Positions 50,046-64,000 of a DNA stretch of 64,000 nt are shown here, piece after piece. The DNA is from Rotaria sp. Silwood1 (lineage: Eukaryota; Rotifera; Eurotatoria; Philodinida; Philodinidae). Location: assembly GCA_905250075.1 (NCBI GenBank), contig CAJNOP010000037.1, positions 22,540-86,539 of the forward strand, written 5' to 3'. A model generated the notes under the pieces. The model had not been told where the DNA came from and did no database searches. It worked only from the letters and a program-made list of their open reading frames with translations. The position numbers and the translations under genes were made by a program. The first letter of the stretch is position 1. Every line of letters begins with the position of its first letter.

Positions 50046-50610
50046 CGTTCATTATCTGCAAATTATTCTAGTCTTTTAGCTTTGCAAAAGAAACTGAAAT
50101 TTATAAGAAAAATGTGATTGGTTTTTGTTTTGTTCAAAGAACTATATGTAATGAAGAGAAACGAATAATGTTTGTTGTTTGTATTTAACGAGATACTTGT
50201 ATGGACGTACAGAGAATCTTTGTGTTAAATAAAGAGCCATCGGATAGGCTGAAGGAAGAAAAATGAGAAGATAATGCTCATCGGTTGAATGATTGTCACA
50301 GTTTGAACAAAAATATTTAATTTAAGAATACTCAGTTTTTTTGATGTTCCTAAGGGACGGAACAGGACATTCTGCTAAAAAAATACGGTAAATATACAGT
50401 AACTCGGTAGCAATAAGATACTGACTCGAACTCTTTTCAAGAGAACTTATATGACGCATATAGTTCGGACAACAAAGCCGTTTGACACTTTAAAATGTTT
50501 CCTCTTAAATTAAATCATTGTTTATGTTCATAACTTAATGTAATATTATCTTTTCTGCATTCAACAGTCTTTATCATAGTTTTCCCAAATGATTCAATCT
50601 CAAAATATAA
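50046..50610. other. Intergenic sequence after the TPR pseudogene
   Basis: AT-rich sequence with no recognisable gene or repeat, up to the terminus of the 3.9-kb element. Confidence 0.5.
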
Positions 50611-53600
50611 CCCAGCCAAAATTTGCAACGGCAAAATGACATTAAAATGATCGAAAATTTACATCATTAAAATGGCAAAAAACTGTCACAAGCAACCCTG
50701 TGAAATGCTTTCTTGATAATGCATTAAAATGATTAATTTAATGAAGATAAAATGGCTCAACGTTTACAAAAAATAATGTATAGAAGTTAAACCATTTTAA
50801 CCATTATAGAATGTCCCAAAAGTCACTTTACACTTAATATTGTATTTAACATATATCTTCAATATGAAGATCGTAAATCTTATTCATATATATACTTGTA
50901 CTCAGGAGTAAGATACATATAACCACTAATATTCTTGCTTCGACAGCAATAATTTCTTGAATAAAAATACAAATATATCTTATGTACTTGTGTATGATTG
51001 TAACAAAATTTAGTGGTTATGCTGATTCACTAAACTTTCTAGTTGAGAACTGTTAGGATACTATGTAGTCCGAGAGAACGAGACAAGATATTGCATAAGA
51101 ACGCGCTTGATATTCTGCTTTAATACTGAGAAGCTTCGTTGGAAATGACCTCATTGTATCCTAACAGTTCTCAACTAGAAAGTTTAGGGAATCAGCATAA
51201 CAACTAAATTTTGTTACAATCATACAGAAGTAAATAAGATATATTTGTATTTTTATTCAAGAAATTATTGCTGTCGAAAGCAAGAATATTAGTGGTTATA
51301 TGTATCTTACTCCTGAGTACAAGTATATATATGAATAAGATTTAAGAACTTCATATTGAAGGTATATGTTAAATACAATATTAAGCGTAAAGTGACTTTT
51401 GGGACACTCTGTACATAGATAAAGAAATGTTTTAAACGAAACTATAAAGACTCTATTTTGGAATTAAGAAACTAGAATATGGTGCAAGAAGTTATGCGAT
51501 TGTGTTGGATCGAGAAGGTGAAAATTCTATGAAATACTTTAAATCATAAAGAATAGTATATTCTCATCTAAATAAACGACGCGTGCAGGTTTTTTCAATT
51601 TAATTGAAACAACATTGTCAGTTAGATCTAATGTTTATATCACATATATGAACGTGAAGATACTTAATGTATATCGAAATGTCAGTAATTGACTACAGTA
51701 GTCGTCTAAAAAAGGAGAAATATCTCATGAAATATTTCATCAGCGAACGAATGATTAATCTATGTACGAAGTTTTCCAAATATTCAACTCGTCTTTTCAT
51801 TTATTCTCTTCTTCGTACAAGAGATATCGTACATATTTTACTCAGTATAATCATCTGTATAATGACTATTCGTATACTTTTTCACTTATATCAATCGCTC
51901 ATGTACGTTACTCGTCAACAGGCAGAATTTTATTCAAATAGACTTAAAACATGTCTTCCTGTTTTATTCAAAATAGGATATGAAACAGATATCTTTGTTT
52001 TGTAGCAAACTGCTATAATTTATCATTGACGTCTCCGGGGTGTTAGATATTATTAGTCGTCAACTCAAAATTTAATTACAATATCTAATACTCAATATGG
52101 TTTCGAATAAATTGAAAAAGCCTGGTGTCATGCTCATTTCAGTCAGAAACATATGAGAGAAGTAGACCGTACTGGTAAATTACACAAATAATTTATTTGA
52201 ATGAAAAATTCTCAAACATGTAGATTGCTCGAAATCAGAGGATCGTTCTTTTTATTACTATTATTTCGTTTATAGTGTAAAATGTTTGAGGGTATTATAT
52301 AAAGAGACGACTAGCATGCTACAACCAGACCATTCATGTTTCGAATGAATCGAATTTAGGTTCTTCTTTCCTTTTCTATCTGTGTTCTTTTCTTTGTTCC
52401 AAGACAAAAACGATCATTGACCAATAGAAATAAACCAATCAGATAATTTAGACATAGAGAAAACAGAATATTAAGACAGAAAAGAAAAAATATTGTTTAA
52501 GTGATCGCAGAAGTATAAATGTAAACAGATATATTAATAATTGCATATATGAAGATGATGATAAAAATGCAATTATCTCAAAATGAAAATTTGTTCGGAA
52601 TAAAAACTATGAATGCTGTGCTTCATTCATGAAACAAAATATAAAAGACTAAAACTTCCGATTATTCATTCATCAATGGAATATACTTTGCTCTTAAACC
52701 AGTGTTTTGAAGAAATTGTGACATGGAGGTTAAGAACAACTTAATGAAAAAACCTACAGTTAAGTTGAAATGTTAATCTAACAACTGATAATACATTTCT
52801 TTATGAAAAACTATAAGTAAGCATAGACATTTTAGGTCAGTTGATCATTTTACGTAGATGGATGTACAAAAGTCAACACATACATGTAAAACCGCTGTTA
52901 ATCTATACTACTGTTCCCTCCTTCGAAACACAAATGTAAATATTAAAGGAGCAAAATTAGTCTCATACAAAAAATATTAAACATGTCCAATTAAATACTT
53001 GGTATGCTTAAATAAGTATGGAAAAATTGGCAACACACGTTTATCTTTGTTGTTTTTACATTTTCATGTAGGTTTTTGAAGATCTATCTTTTTTGTATAT
53101 TAATTTGAGCATAGATATTTCTGCAAATAGGGGAAAGTGAACACAACTATGATAGACAAGAAATAACCTTCCTATTTTAAAAGAAAGCAGCATAGAAGAA
53201 GAGAACACTATACGTTAGTCATAGCTGATTGTATCAATTAATACTGTATAAAGCTGTGTTATACTATTTTGAGAAATAACGTCACAATGTAAAGCAATTA
53301 TCTAAGTTATTGATATAGAAATAAAGCTATTAATATAGAAATATATTTTTAGAAGGATCCAGAGTCAGATAAACTCTTTTAGTAAAACAATGAGGTAAAC
53401 GTCAATCATGTCAACAGGTTTCCATAGATGTTCTCAAGTGTTTATTATTATCCAGAGTATTCATGTAAAAAATTGAGAATACTTCAGTAACAAAGTATCA
53501 TTAGAGAAAACGAATTTTGTATAAATATTTATAAATTTTCAGACTAATTCGTCATGGATTGAATATATTGTTTCGTCACAAAGGTGTGGTCAAATAAAAA

Positions 53601-54515
53601 TTAACTATGCCTATTCTGATTTTTCTGACTATTTTAACTTAATAAATAAATTCAATAAGAATAATGGTAATCTTAACTTGATTTGAATCGGAAGCAATAA
53701 CTTTTAGCTTTATCCCTTGTAATGTGTTACGTACCGATGAATTACAATTTTGTTTTCAAACTAACAAATCAGCTTCATTCAAATTAGAAGTCTAATTTTA
53801 TTTGCGTGCGGTTTTAGAATATGATCGAAATTCTGATTTTATTCAAATATAGAGAAAACGTAAATTCTTAATCTTTTATACTATACCTTTGATGACTTCG
53901 TTTACCTCATTGCTTTAGAAGCGTTTTCGTTCTTTACGAGCCCGAAAAAACAGTGCTAGGCCAGTTGCCTATGATGTACCGTTCATTTGATGAATAAAAA
54001 TAAGATCCATGGTCTTTAGAAAAAGCGGATGCTATTTTTAACTACGAGCATTCGATCTCCAACAAAGAAATTTTAAATTCAGTGGTATTATGAAGAGTAC
54101 GATTCTTCCTAATTCGACGCTTTTCAATTCATTATTAAAAACCATGAAAAAACTAACTATTTCTAACTACTTCTATGTTTGACTTCATAAGGATCGGAAA
54201 TTGCTCTTGACTTTTAGCGTGAGTTTCGAACTATATTCTTGAATGTTATGGAGAATTTAAACGGTTGATAAGAAAAGTCCAAAAAATTATATAATTTTTA
54301 GAAAATATAAACATATTTCTATTAGCTGAAAATTTCGAAAAAATAGACTTTGTGATCATAAAATGGTCAAAATAATTTAATAATGAATTGATATGCATTT
54401 TAATGGTCATTTTAGCATTATTCATCTTTAAAAGTGCATTTTAATGGTTAAAATGGTCTAGCTACGGAAAATAATGCATTTTAATGATCATTTTTCCATT
54501 ATTCTTTTGACTGGG
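50611..54515. mobile_element. Putative 3.9-kb non-autonomous DNA transposon with mirrored subterminal repeats
   Basis: The left end starts CCCAGCCAAAA and the right end, reverse complement, CCCAGTCAAAA. The 10-mer CATTAAAATG occurs three times near the left end (50640, 50665, 50722) and its reverse complement CATTTTAATG three times near the right end (54396, 54437, 54477). That is the mirrored arrangement expected of transposase-binding subterminal repeats. Related ATAATG/AAATGG words fill the same zones. The inside is AT-rich, has no transposase, holds one unsupported 112-codon frame (51667-52005), and contains the nested palindromic MITE at 50807. Target duplication is not clear, so the exact borders are uncertain. 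Confidence 0.55.
50807..51411. mobile_element. Palindromic mariner-type MITE (about 605 bp)
   Basis: The ends are YAGARTGTCCCAAAAGTCAC, flanked by TA on both sides (50805-50806 and 51412-51413), the classic Tc1/mariner target duplication. The arms pair almost end to end: about 260 nt from the left terminus, through CAGGAGTAAGATACATATAA to GAGAACTGTTAGGATAC (near 51060), recur inverted from about 51154 to the right end. The loop is about 90 nt. There is no coding capacity. The arms are very similar, which suggests a younger insertion than the elements at 12715 and 30338. Confidence 0.88.
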
Positions 54516-54615
54516 AATTATGATAAAAAAACAAGAATATTTTATTAATTATATGCAACAATTAAAAAAATCAGCACTATTTTATCATTCATTCAAGATC
54601 CTAAAAGGATCAATT
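54516..54615 (-). terminator. 3' flank of the GT43 gene with poly(A) signal
   Basis: TTTATT at 54541-54546 is AATAAA on the minus strand, about 70 nt past the glucuronosyltransferase stop, so this short interval is probably that gene's 3' UTR. Confidence 0.5.
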
Positions 54616-55886
54616 TCATAATTCACCGATTAGATCATAATTCATTCCAGCGTTTTTTAATTTTTCTATTGATGTTAAAAACATTGATTGTGTTTTTGTA
54701 TGCCAAACATAAATCTAGAATTATAAAAATTTATTTATATATTAATCATATAAAACATGATTATTACTTTTGAAGCATTATTAGCTAAACATTCAAGTTG
54801 ATCCATTGTTGTCATTGTATCAAGTATTTGAGATTCTTGTTCAGCAATACTATTAGTAGTTACATTAAATATATAATTTGAATATTGATGAATAAGACGT
54901 AAATGAATTGCAAATCCAGCCATATCAGTTGGAAATTTTCTTTTTCGATAAATGTAATGAAACCATGAATGAACCTATTATCCAATATAATCTCACAAAA
55001 GGAAACAATCAGATTTAAACTTACTTTTCCATTTAAACAAACTGGACGCTCATATAAAAGTTCACCAACAAGTCCTACTGGCCAAACACCAACTGATTGA
55101 ACTTTTCGAATCTATAAAGAGAATTCTTGATAATTTAATCATATATTTATAATCAATCTACTAACCAATCCATTACCTCTTGAAATAATCTCCAATGATA
55201 TGAATTGTCATCATCAGCAAAATAGATAAGTGCATCATCACTTGAATTCGTATTTTTACGTATCCATTGAAGACCAACATTTTTTTGAAACAATCCACGT
55301 GGTCGACGCCATGTTGATTGATTTTGTGTTGGTTTTAAATAATCTGGTGTTGCAACATTTAAATGAATAAATGGTAAATGAAATGATTGCAATAAACGAT
55401 GCATACGTCTTGTGAGTTGAGGTTCATCTTCGACAACAATCCAAACAAGATTTGGAATCTAAAATTATCCATCGAGTTATTAAGAAAAAGAAAACAAATA
55501 CTCATTGTTTTAATGTTTTGTTTTTACCAAATAAAGTGTTTGTGCAAGTCGTGTTAAATCAGCTATTTGTTCAGCTCGTGTTTTTGTTGGTGTAATCATA
55601 TAAATCTTACGTATTGATAATGGATCATTCCAACTTTCTTCAATTGGTTTAACTAAACCTGGATACATTTTCGATAGTTGTTCCCATGGTTTAATATCTT
55701 GTTTCTTATCGATATTTTTCACTGAAAAAGCGAACGAAAAAAATGAATATAGATGAAATTTAGAAAAACAAAAAAAAACACTTTCTTACTGTACATTATC
55801 ATGAAACTGGTTGTTATTAGATATACGATCAAAAAAATCAAAACCACAGAATATGATGAAAGATATCGACGACACTTTATATGCAT
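54616..55886 (-). CDS. B3GAT: Beta-1,3-glucuronosyltransferase, GT43 family
   Basis: Six minus-strand exons (55886-55790, 55721-55528, 55458-55177, 55111-55025, 54974-54768, 54714-54616) encode 321 residues; human B3GAT3 has 335. It is a type II Golgi protein: a short basic cytosolic end, a TM anchor (VVLIFLIVYLITTSFMIMY), a stem, then the catalytic domain. The donor-binding region begins IYMITPTKTRAEQIADLTRLAQTL. The metal-binding DDD (179-181) is in YFADDDNSY, and the VWPVGLVG strand follows. Catalytic Glu267 lies in EQESQIL, and His294 in VWHTKT. All key residues are present. GT43 enzymes add GlcUA to galactose, either completing the proteoglycan linker tetrasaccharide (GlcAT-I) or making HNK-1-type ends. 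Which acceptor applies cannot be told; the single short form favours the linker enzyme. Confidence 0.94.
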
Positions 55887-57691
55887 TCTTATTTTGAAAA
55901 AGAAAACAGAATCATTGAAATGAAAAAACAATGTTCAATATGGAAGTTTCGGTAAAGGATTAAAATTTATTGCATATAATCGATTCTCAGATATGAACAA
56001 CAAAACTTGAGGCAATAATCCATGATTCACTTATATTAATTGTCAACTTACAGAAATTGTCGATAGATGTCTCTCGGGAGTGGATTGATTCCTTGAAGCT
56101 TAATCATTATGTATCTTGCTTCTCTTTTCTCTTCATATGACATTTTCGGTTCTCAATCGGATGTAGCTGATAAATTCGACGCTAATTACATTAGTACTGT
56201 ATAACAGATAGTCATTCTAGTTGCTGATGCATATCTAATACTTTCTTTGTCAGTTTGTTTTTATACTGTTGCATATAATTCGAAGTTGTTTAAAAATCAT
56301 TTTGGAAAACTCAGTTGTGACGAAAACCAGTACTGTTGTTCAATCAATCAACCATTTGCAGTAGCATCTAATACACAGACTTATTTACTTAATGAATCCG
56401 ATAAGAATCAATATTTTACGTTCGTGTAATTAGAGATATTCTGAGGTGTCTACGATCAGGTAAGAATTACCTCAGTTTTCTACCGTGGCGAAGAAGAGAG
56501 ATTAGTCAATATGAGACGACGAATTTCTACTATGAATTTTAGAAAACCAGAGTCCATCAGATTGGTGCCGAGCTCGATCAGATCCAAACATTTTGAATTC
56601 GACAGGTTCTATTTGGGACACAATTGAATACAGCAGAAAAATGAACTTACTATTAGTCTACTGTTATTGATGAAAAAAAAATGGTATTATTTCAAGTTTG
56701 TGTTTCTTTGTGCTTTCAACTCTTGCATTGTTAGTTTTTTCTTTTTTATCATAAGGTTTTACTTTTTGGAACTCGTCAATTTTTTTTCGTATGTATATAT
56801 ATGGTCATGCTATGTTGTTTCTCATGATTATAATGTTTTTTTCTTTTTATCTTGTCAGATGATGTTATTAGACGTTCTATTCCACGTGTTTTCATTATTC
56901 TAGCATATTAATGGATTGATAGATTTACTATTTATCTTAATCAATTGTGCTGTTGCTGTGTGATTATCAGTCATTCTTTTTGAAAAATTGTAATTGTTTA
57001 CTTTATAGTTCTTTACAATAGTGAGACTTAGAATTTGTGTTTTTAATCAAATATAAGCTTTTATTAATACTTTGTATTCATTACTTATCAATATCATTTT
57101 CTACTCTTTTCAAAGTACCATTGAAACATAGCCAAAATGTATGTGATCCTGTTCAGACAACAGAATATCGTTATCTTAACTGTCTGAGTTTCTTATTATA
57201 AAACAAGTGAGTATCTATATTCTTTGAAATGACCACTTTGCATTTTTCTTTAAATCTACGTATTGATTGCAATAACGTACATGCATATGTTACATTCATG
57301 AACGGCATTGTCAACATGAATTACTTTGACCTCTCCGATAGAAAATGTCGATGAAACACATTTATGTAAATATTTTCTCTTTCATCAATTTTGTGTTTTA
57401 CTAGCTGTTGATGAACAATATAGCTTAAGTAAGGAACAATTCTCAGGAGATCCATTCAATGCGTTAATGAGCACACCAACTCTTGATATGGAGAAAATAA
57501 ATCAGTTTTTGCTTGTGGCGCTTGAGAAATAAATTACCAATAGAAAACGTATTTACATCTTTCATGATAACCAATAGAATATTTTCTTGAAGAAGATTCG
57601 AGTCTGTTCATCCAATAGAATATTAATAATAAAGAATCGCCATTGTTTGTTTCGACAGTAATTCATATAGATCGGTAACTGTTGTTTTTAG
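55887..57691. other. Intergenic region between the GT43 gene and PSMC4
   Basis: Shared upstream region of two divergent genes, about 2 kb. It contains short open frames, one at 56247-56429 and one at 57326-57532; the latter could splice across a 49-nt intron (57368-57416) to read VDETHLSVDEQYSLSKEQF, but has no start codon or acceptor upstream. No function is assigned. Confidence 0.4.
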
Positions 57692-57865
57692 AAAATCTGT
57701 CGTACAGATGACATTGAATCGATTATAACAATATTCAATAATATTGAAAATATTTCTCGAAAAGAATTTAATGAAATTCGAACTGATAAAAATCATCTTT
57801 TCGATTGCTTAAATTTTGCAATTAATAATCGTAATATGAATTTTATTATTCACATTCATGTTTAG
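57692..57865 (+). pseudogene. Possible orphan last exon, 58 codons
   Basis: After a TTGTTTTTAG acceptor, an open frame runs to TAG with protein-like composition (DDIESIITIFNNIEN, HLFDCLNFAINNRN). It resembles an ankyrin-type helical unit only loosely. No matching upstream exon was found, so it may be a fragment of a lost gene. It ends 86 nt before the PSMC4 start. Confidence 0.22.
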
Positions 57866-57951
57866 CATGTGATTTTTTATTTTTATTTTTTTGCATTTAA
57901 CTTTAATCATGAATTTTTATAAATTATTTTAGATTTTAAATTAAAATACAA

Positions 57952-61017
<3,066 letters not shown>

Positions 61018-61027
61018 TCGAAAAAGA

Positions 61028-61033
61028 AATAAA
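61028..61033 (+). terminator. Poly(A) signal of PSMC4
   Basis: AATAAA 11 nt after the stop; a second near-match follows within 10 nt. A very short 3' UTR is implied, with the next gene starting about 190 nt further on. Confidence 0.55.
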
Positions 61034-61218
61034 AATAAAGTTTTTCAAATGAGGATGTCGATTGTAGGACGCATTCTGTTATTTAAATGATTAAGTATAT
61101 TCTTGAAAAGATGTTTTCATTATTTGAATTTTTTTTTTTGTTCTTTTACTTCTATTTATTTATATATCCTATTCTAGATCTTGTACTTTTGCTTTTGTTT
61201 TGTATAAGAATACTGTAC

Positions 61219-63797
61219 ATGAAAACAATGTCGAAAAATACTGGTAATAATCGAATTAGTGCATTAAAACGTCTTAGCAAACCATCTCCAATAAATAATG
61301 GCAATCGTCGTCAATTAATTGGAACAAAAAATTCATCAGCACCAGATGCACGAGAATTATTAACAAATCGAAAGAAATCATCATTTGATGCTAGACAATT
61401 ATTAAGTCGACAATCATCAAATACATCAACCAATACAATTGTACGAAAGAATCTTTTACAAAATAAAGAAGAAATTGGTAATAATAATGGAAAAATGGTT
61501 GTTGTTACTGGACTTAAAGATATGCAAATGAAAGATGGACGAGTAAATAAAAGAAGTTCAAAAAAGAAACCAAAATAAAAATAATTTTTGTACACTTGTT
61601 TTTTTTAGCTCATTTCAGCGGCAACCACCGGTAGTATTCAAGTTGAAAAAAAGAAAAAAATTTTTGCTGTTGGACCATCTACATTTGTTACTATTCGTAA
61701 TAATAGTAATTCTAATAACAGCTCGAGTCAATCAGCTGAAAAATTTTCTTTAACTAAAGTAATTTTATTTTTATGTCTAAAAGAAAAAAATATTTGCGTT
61801 TTTCGTAGACAATTAAAAATCCATCAGTCCGTGTTGAAGATGATAATCGTGCTTCTCAAACTCTAAATACTCTTTCATCTTTATCTGATCAAAAAGTTGT
61901 TATAAGTTTTGTTAATGATCAATATCAGAAAAATCCTAAGCCATCACAACCCACAACAACAATGAGTTCATCATCATTATCATCCATTCAGCAGCATCAT
62001 CCACCTCCGACGATCAAACGTTTGCATGATGCTTCTATCCAAACAACATCAGCATCCTCATCTCGATCACCTATTCGGATGAGTTCTCATCGTCGTCATG
62101 CTAGTACTACAATAGATGATGAGGATCGTATAAGTCATCAAACAATTCATGATGATCTTTATGAACCTTCAGTAAAACGCACTACTTCGTCTACACGAAA
62201 AACAACAACAACAACAGATAAAGAACAACAGGGTCTATCTACTGTAGTACCTACAGGTTCTGTTAAACGAACATCAACAGGTGTACCAATTAATTCAAGA
62301 ATAACATCTAATACCTCAACAGTAATATATGTTTCTTTTCATAGTAGGGTTTTTGTGAAACTCACATCTATTTTTCAAGAAAATAGTGAGCACAATTTTA
62401 AAGCGAAGTTTTCATTGTCCCTTGTTGACGTTAATAACTAGGAGGGAAAGGAAATCAACAACCATTGGGTAATTTTTTCTTAACAACGGGAAAAGTGTGC
62501 CAGTAATAAGTGCTTAGATCATTCTGAAGCTTTCTAAAACATTCTATCAATCTAAGAGTTCTGCTATAGGTTCTCACAAGTCTAAGTGTTCCAGATTTCA
62601 GTATTTAATCTAGCAAAAGGACATTAGTGTAGGTGTCAACCAGGAAAGTGGTAGTATTATTGATCTCGCAGAGACAAAATAAGGCATATATGGAAAAGTA
62701 TGAATTAATTGAATTCTAAGTTTAAGCAAAACTCAACAGTGTATGTCAAAGTTCTCCCAGAGAAAGCTCACTGAACAATTAAATCAATGTGTATAGTAAG
62801 CTAATATGTTGTTTGAACCAATGAATCGAAGAATAAAATGCACTATCTAGGGCATACATCGTATCTATGATCCTTCAGAGAAAAGACTTTATATATTGAA
62901 GATGTACTTGACAAGACAAAGAAGTTCTTTTTAGGATAGCGATATTAAATGAATCTAATAAGTTAGTAGAATAGAAATTTCAAGTAGAAACATTTTCAAA
63001 ATGATAAGATTTCAGAGCGCACGTATCATACATTAAAATTGCTTCAGTTCGCATTTCTTTAAATAAATTACTTTAATCTCTCTGATAATATACCATAAAT
63101 ATATAAGAATCGGATTTTGTAAGATCTACACATTGACTTCTCATGGAGCTGCACAGGAATCCTATTTTTTACACGAGCTATGTATCTTATAGTCAAAACC
63201 AATATCAACAACACAATCTATTTCAATACCAGGAACAATATTAGTCACAAATCTTCAACCATCTGTTACAGAAGAAGATGTTATTGTATGTTATTTCGAA
63301 TTTTTTTTTTTGTGTAAATTATATATTTTTTATTTTATTTATTTAGGAATTATTTAGTGAAATTGGTCGTATTAATGAAATAACAACATTAAGTCAAGGT
63401 TGTGTTCAAATTGTCTATGCTAAACGTGAACATGCTGAACAAGCTGTTGCTAAATATCATAATCGTTTATTAGATGGACAATTTATGTACGTTAGTCTGC
63501 AACAATCATCATCTTATTCAGCAACACAAAATCCAAAAATAACAAACAATACTCAACAACCAACAAAAGAGAATGGGTAAAACAGTTTATATACTAAATT
63601 TATTTTTTAATGATTTTAATTGTCTATTAATTAGAACATCGATTAATTCTTCATCAACTACTGATCAACCATTAAAATTAAATGCAACAAATAATTCTTC
63701 AAATAAAATTGTGATTGATCCAGCATTTATCCGTCAAGCACTTTTTCATCCGTCGAATAATTCTTCAAATCCTGTACAATTTCAAGTTAAACTCTAA
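61219..63797 (+). CDS. POLDIP3: POLDIP3 / SKAR, RNA-binding mRNA-export and translation factor
   Basis: Six exons (61219-61542, 61609-61758, 61809-62321, 63193-63285, 63347-63576, 63635-63797) encode 490 residues. Two DAR-x-x-L motifs (DARELL, DARQLL) match the DAR repeats of vertebrate POLDIP3. A Ser/Thr/Gln-rich middle follows, then an RRM at about 343-411 (ILVTNLQPSVTEEDVIELF to NRLLDGQFMYVSL) that aligns closely with the POLDIP3 RRM. The end, TTDQPLKLN...IDPAFIRQALF...FQVKL, mirrors the vertebrate TSDQPILL...VDPDTILKALF...FKIKL tail. POLDIP3/SKAR binds S6K1 and links exon-junction-complex-bearing mRNA to export and translation. The start could be 61219 or 61228; an upstream exon is possible because the vertebrate N-terminal helix (SLDELIRKR) is not seen. 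Intron 3 is 871 nt. Confidence 0.93.
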
Positions 63798-64000
63798 AAA
63801 GAAAAAAAGAAACTTTTGAACTTGAATATGTATATGTATTTGGTTTGGGATCTTTTTCTTGTATGTTTATTCATTAATCTTTATTCATAAAGAAAAAAAA
63901 ATTAAGAACAAAGACAAAAAAAACATATCTATATTAGGTAGAAATCTTTGAAGAATTTTTTCAGACAAGAATGTTTATTCGTAATATGCAAATATTTCGT

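Noticed and set aside
51667..52005. 112-codon open frame with one hydrophobic segment.
   Set aside because: It has no recognised domain, no splice partners and lies in the interior of a putative non-autonomous transposon; AT-rich sequence can give such frames by chance.
56247..56429. 60-codon frame with several Cys residues.
   Set aside because: Too short, no start context or splice-linked exon, and no recognised domain.

Overview
The window reads as eukaryotic, animal, and most probably bdelloid rotifer DNA. It is strongly AT-rich. The genes have many exons with GT-AG introns, mostly about 45-80 nt long, plus a few introns of 0.4-2.2 kb. A decayed kinesin-light-chain-like TPR gene, preceded by a stretch resembling the end of a NAD:arginine ADP-ribosyltransferase domain, is of a type I associate with bdelloids. 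The loose intergenic space and low GC fit Rotaria or Didymodactylos better than compact Adineta, but genus is inference. Every exon model here was built by hand from splice sites and phase; each closes into one open frame.

Layout. (1) 0.9-9.8 kb, plus strand: tail-anchored cytochrome b5, an Acinus (ACIN1) orthologue with SAP, RRM and RSB motif, and the repair enzyme PCMT1. (2) 9.8-15.6 kb: no gene seen; holds a ~965-bp palindromic mariner-type element. (3) 15.6-22.5 kb, minus strand: a rhodopsin-like GPCR with a very long serine-rich second extracellular loop, then two adjacent paralogues that resemble the H1 domain of KCTD8/12/16 without a BTB domain. (4) 22.5-28.3 kb: no gene seen. (5) 28.3-33.6 kb, plus: a 757-residue helical-repeat (ARM-like) - TIR - SAM protein with the putative catalytic Glu kept, a 6-nt microexon, and a palindromic mariner-type element in one intron. 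(6) 35.7-42.6 kb, plus: neuroglian/L1CAM-family adhesion molecule (6 Ig, 5 FN3, TM, FIGQY ankyrin site) with candidate alternative exons. (7) 44.2-45.3 kb, plus: multi-LIM protein. (8) 45.3-54.5 kb: mobile and decayed DNA: a Tc1/IS630-type remnant, a GC-richer patch with two C16 tracts, the ADP-ribosyltransferase/TPR pseudogene, and a ~3.9-kb element with mirrored subterminal 10-mers that contains a nested palindromic MITE. (9) 54.6-55.9 kb, minus: a GT43 beta-1,3-glucuronosyltransferase. (10) 57.9-63.8 kb, plus: the proteasome ATPase PSMC4/Rpt3 and POLDIP3/SKAR.

The conserved genes are mostly unrelated housekeeping and neural or surface functions. The only functional theme is that Acinus and POLDIP3 both act at the periphery of the exon-junction complex. 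The most novel candidates are the ARM-TIR-SAM architecture, the BTB-less H1-like pair, the candidate ectodomain-free neuroglian start, and the three large palindromic mariner-type elements. I found no convincing tRNA, rRNA or CRISPR.
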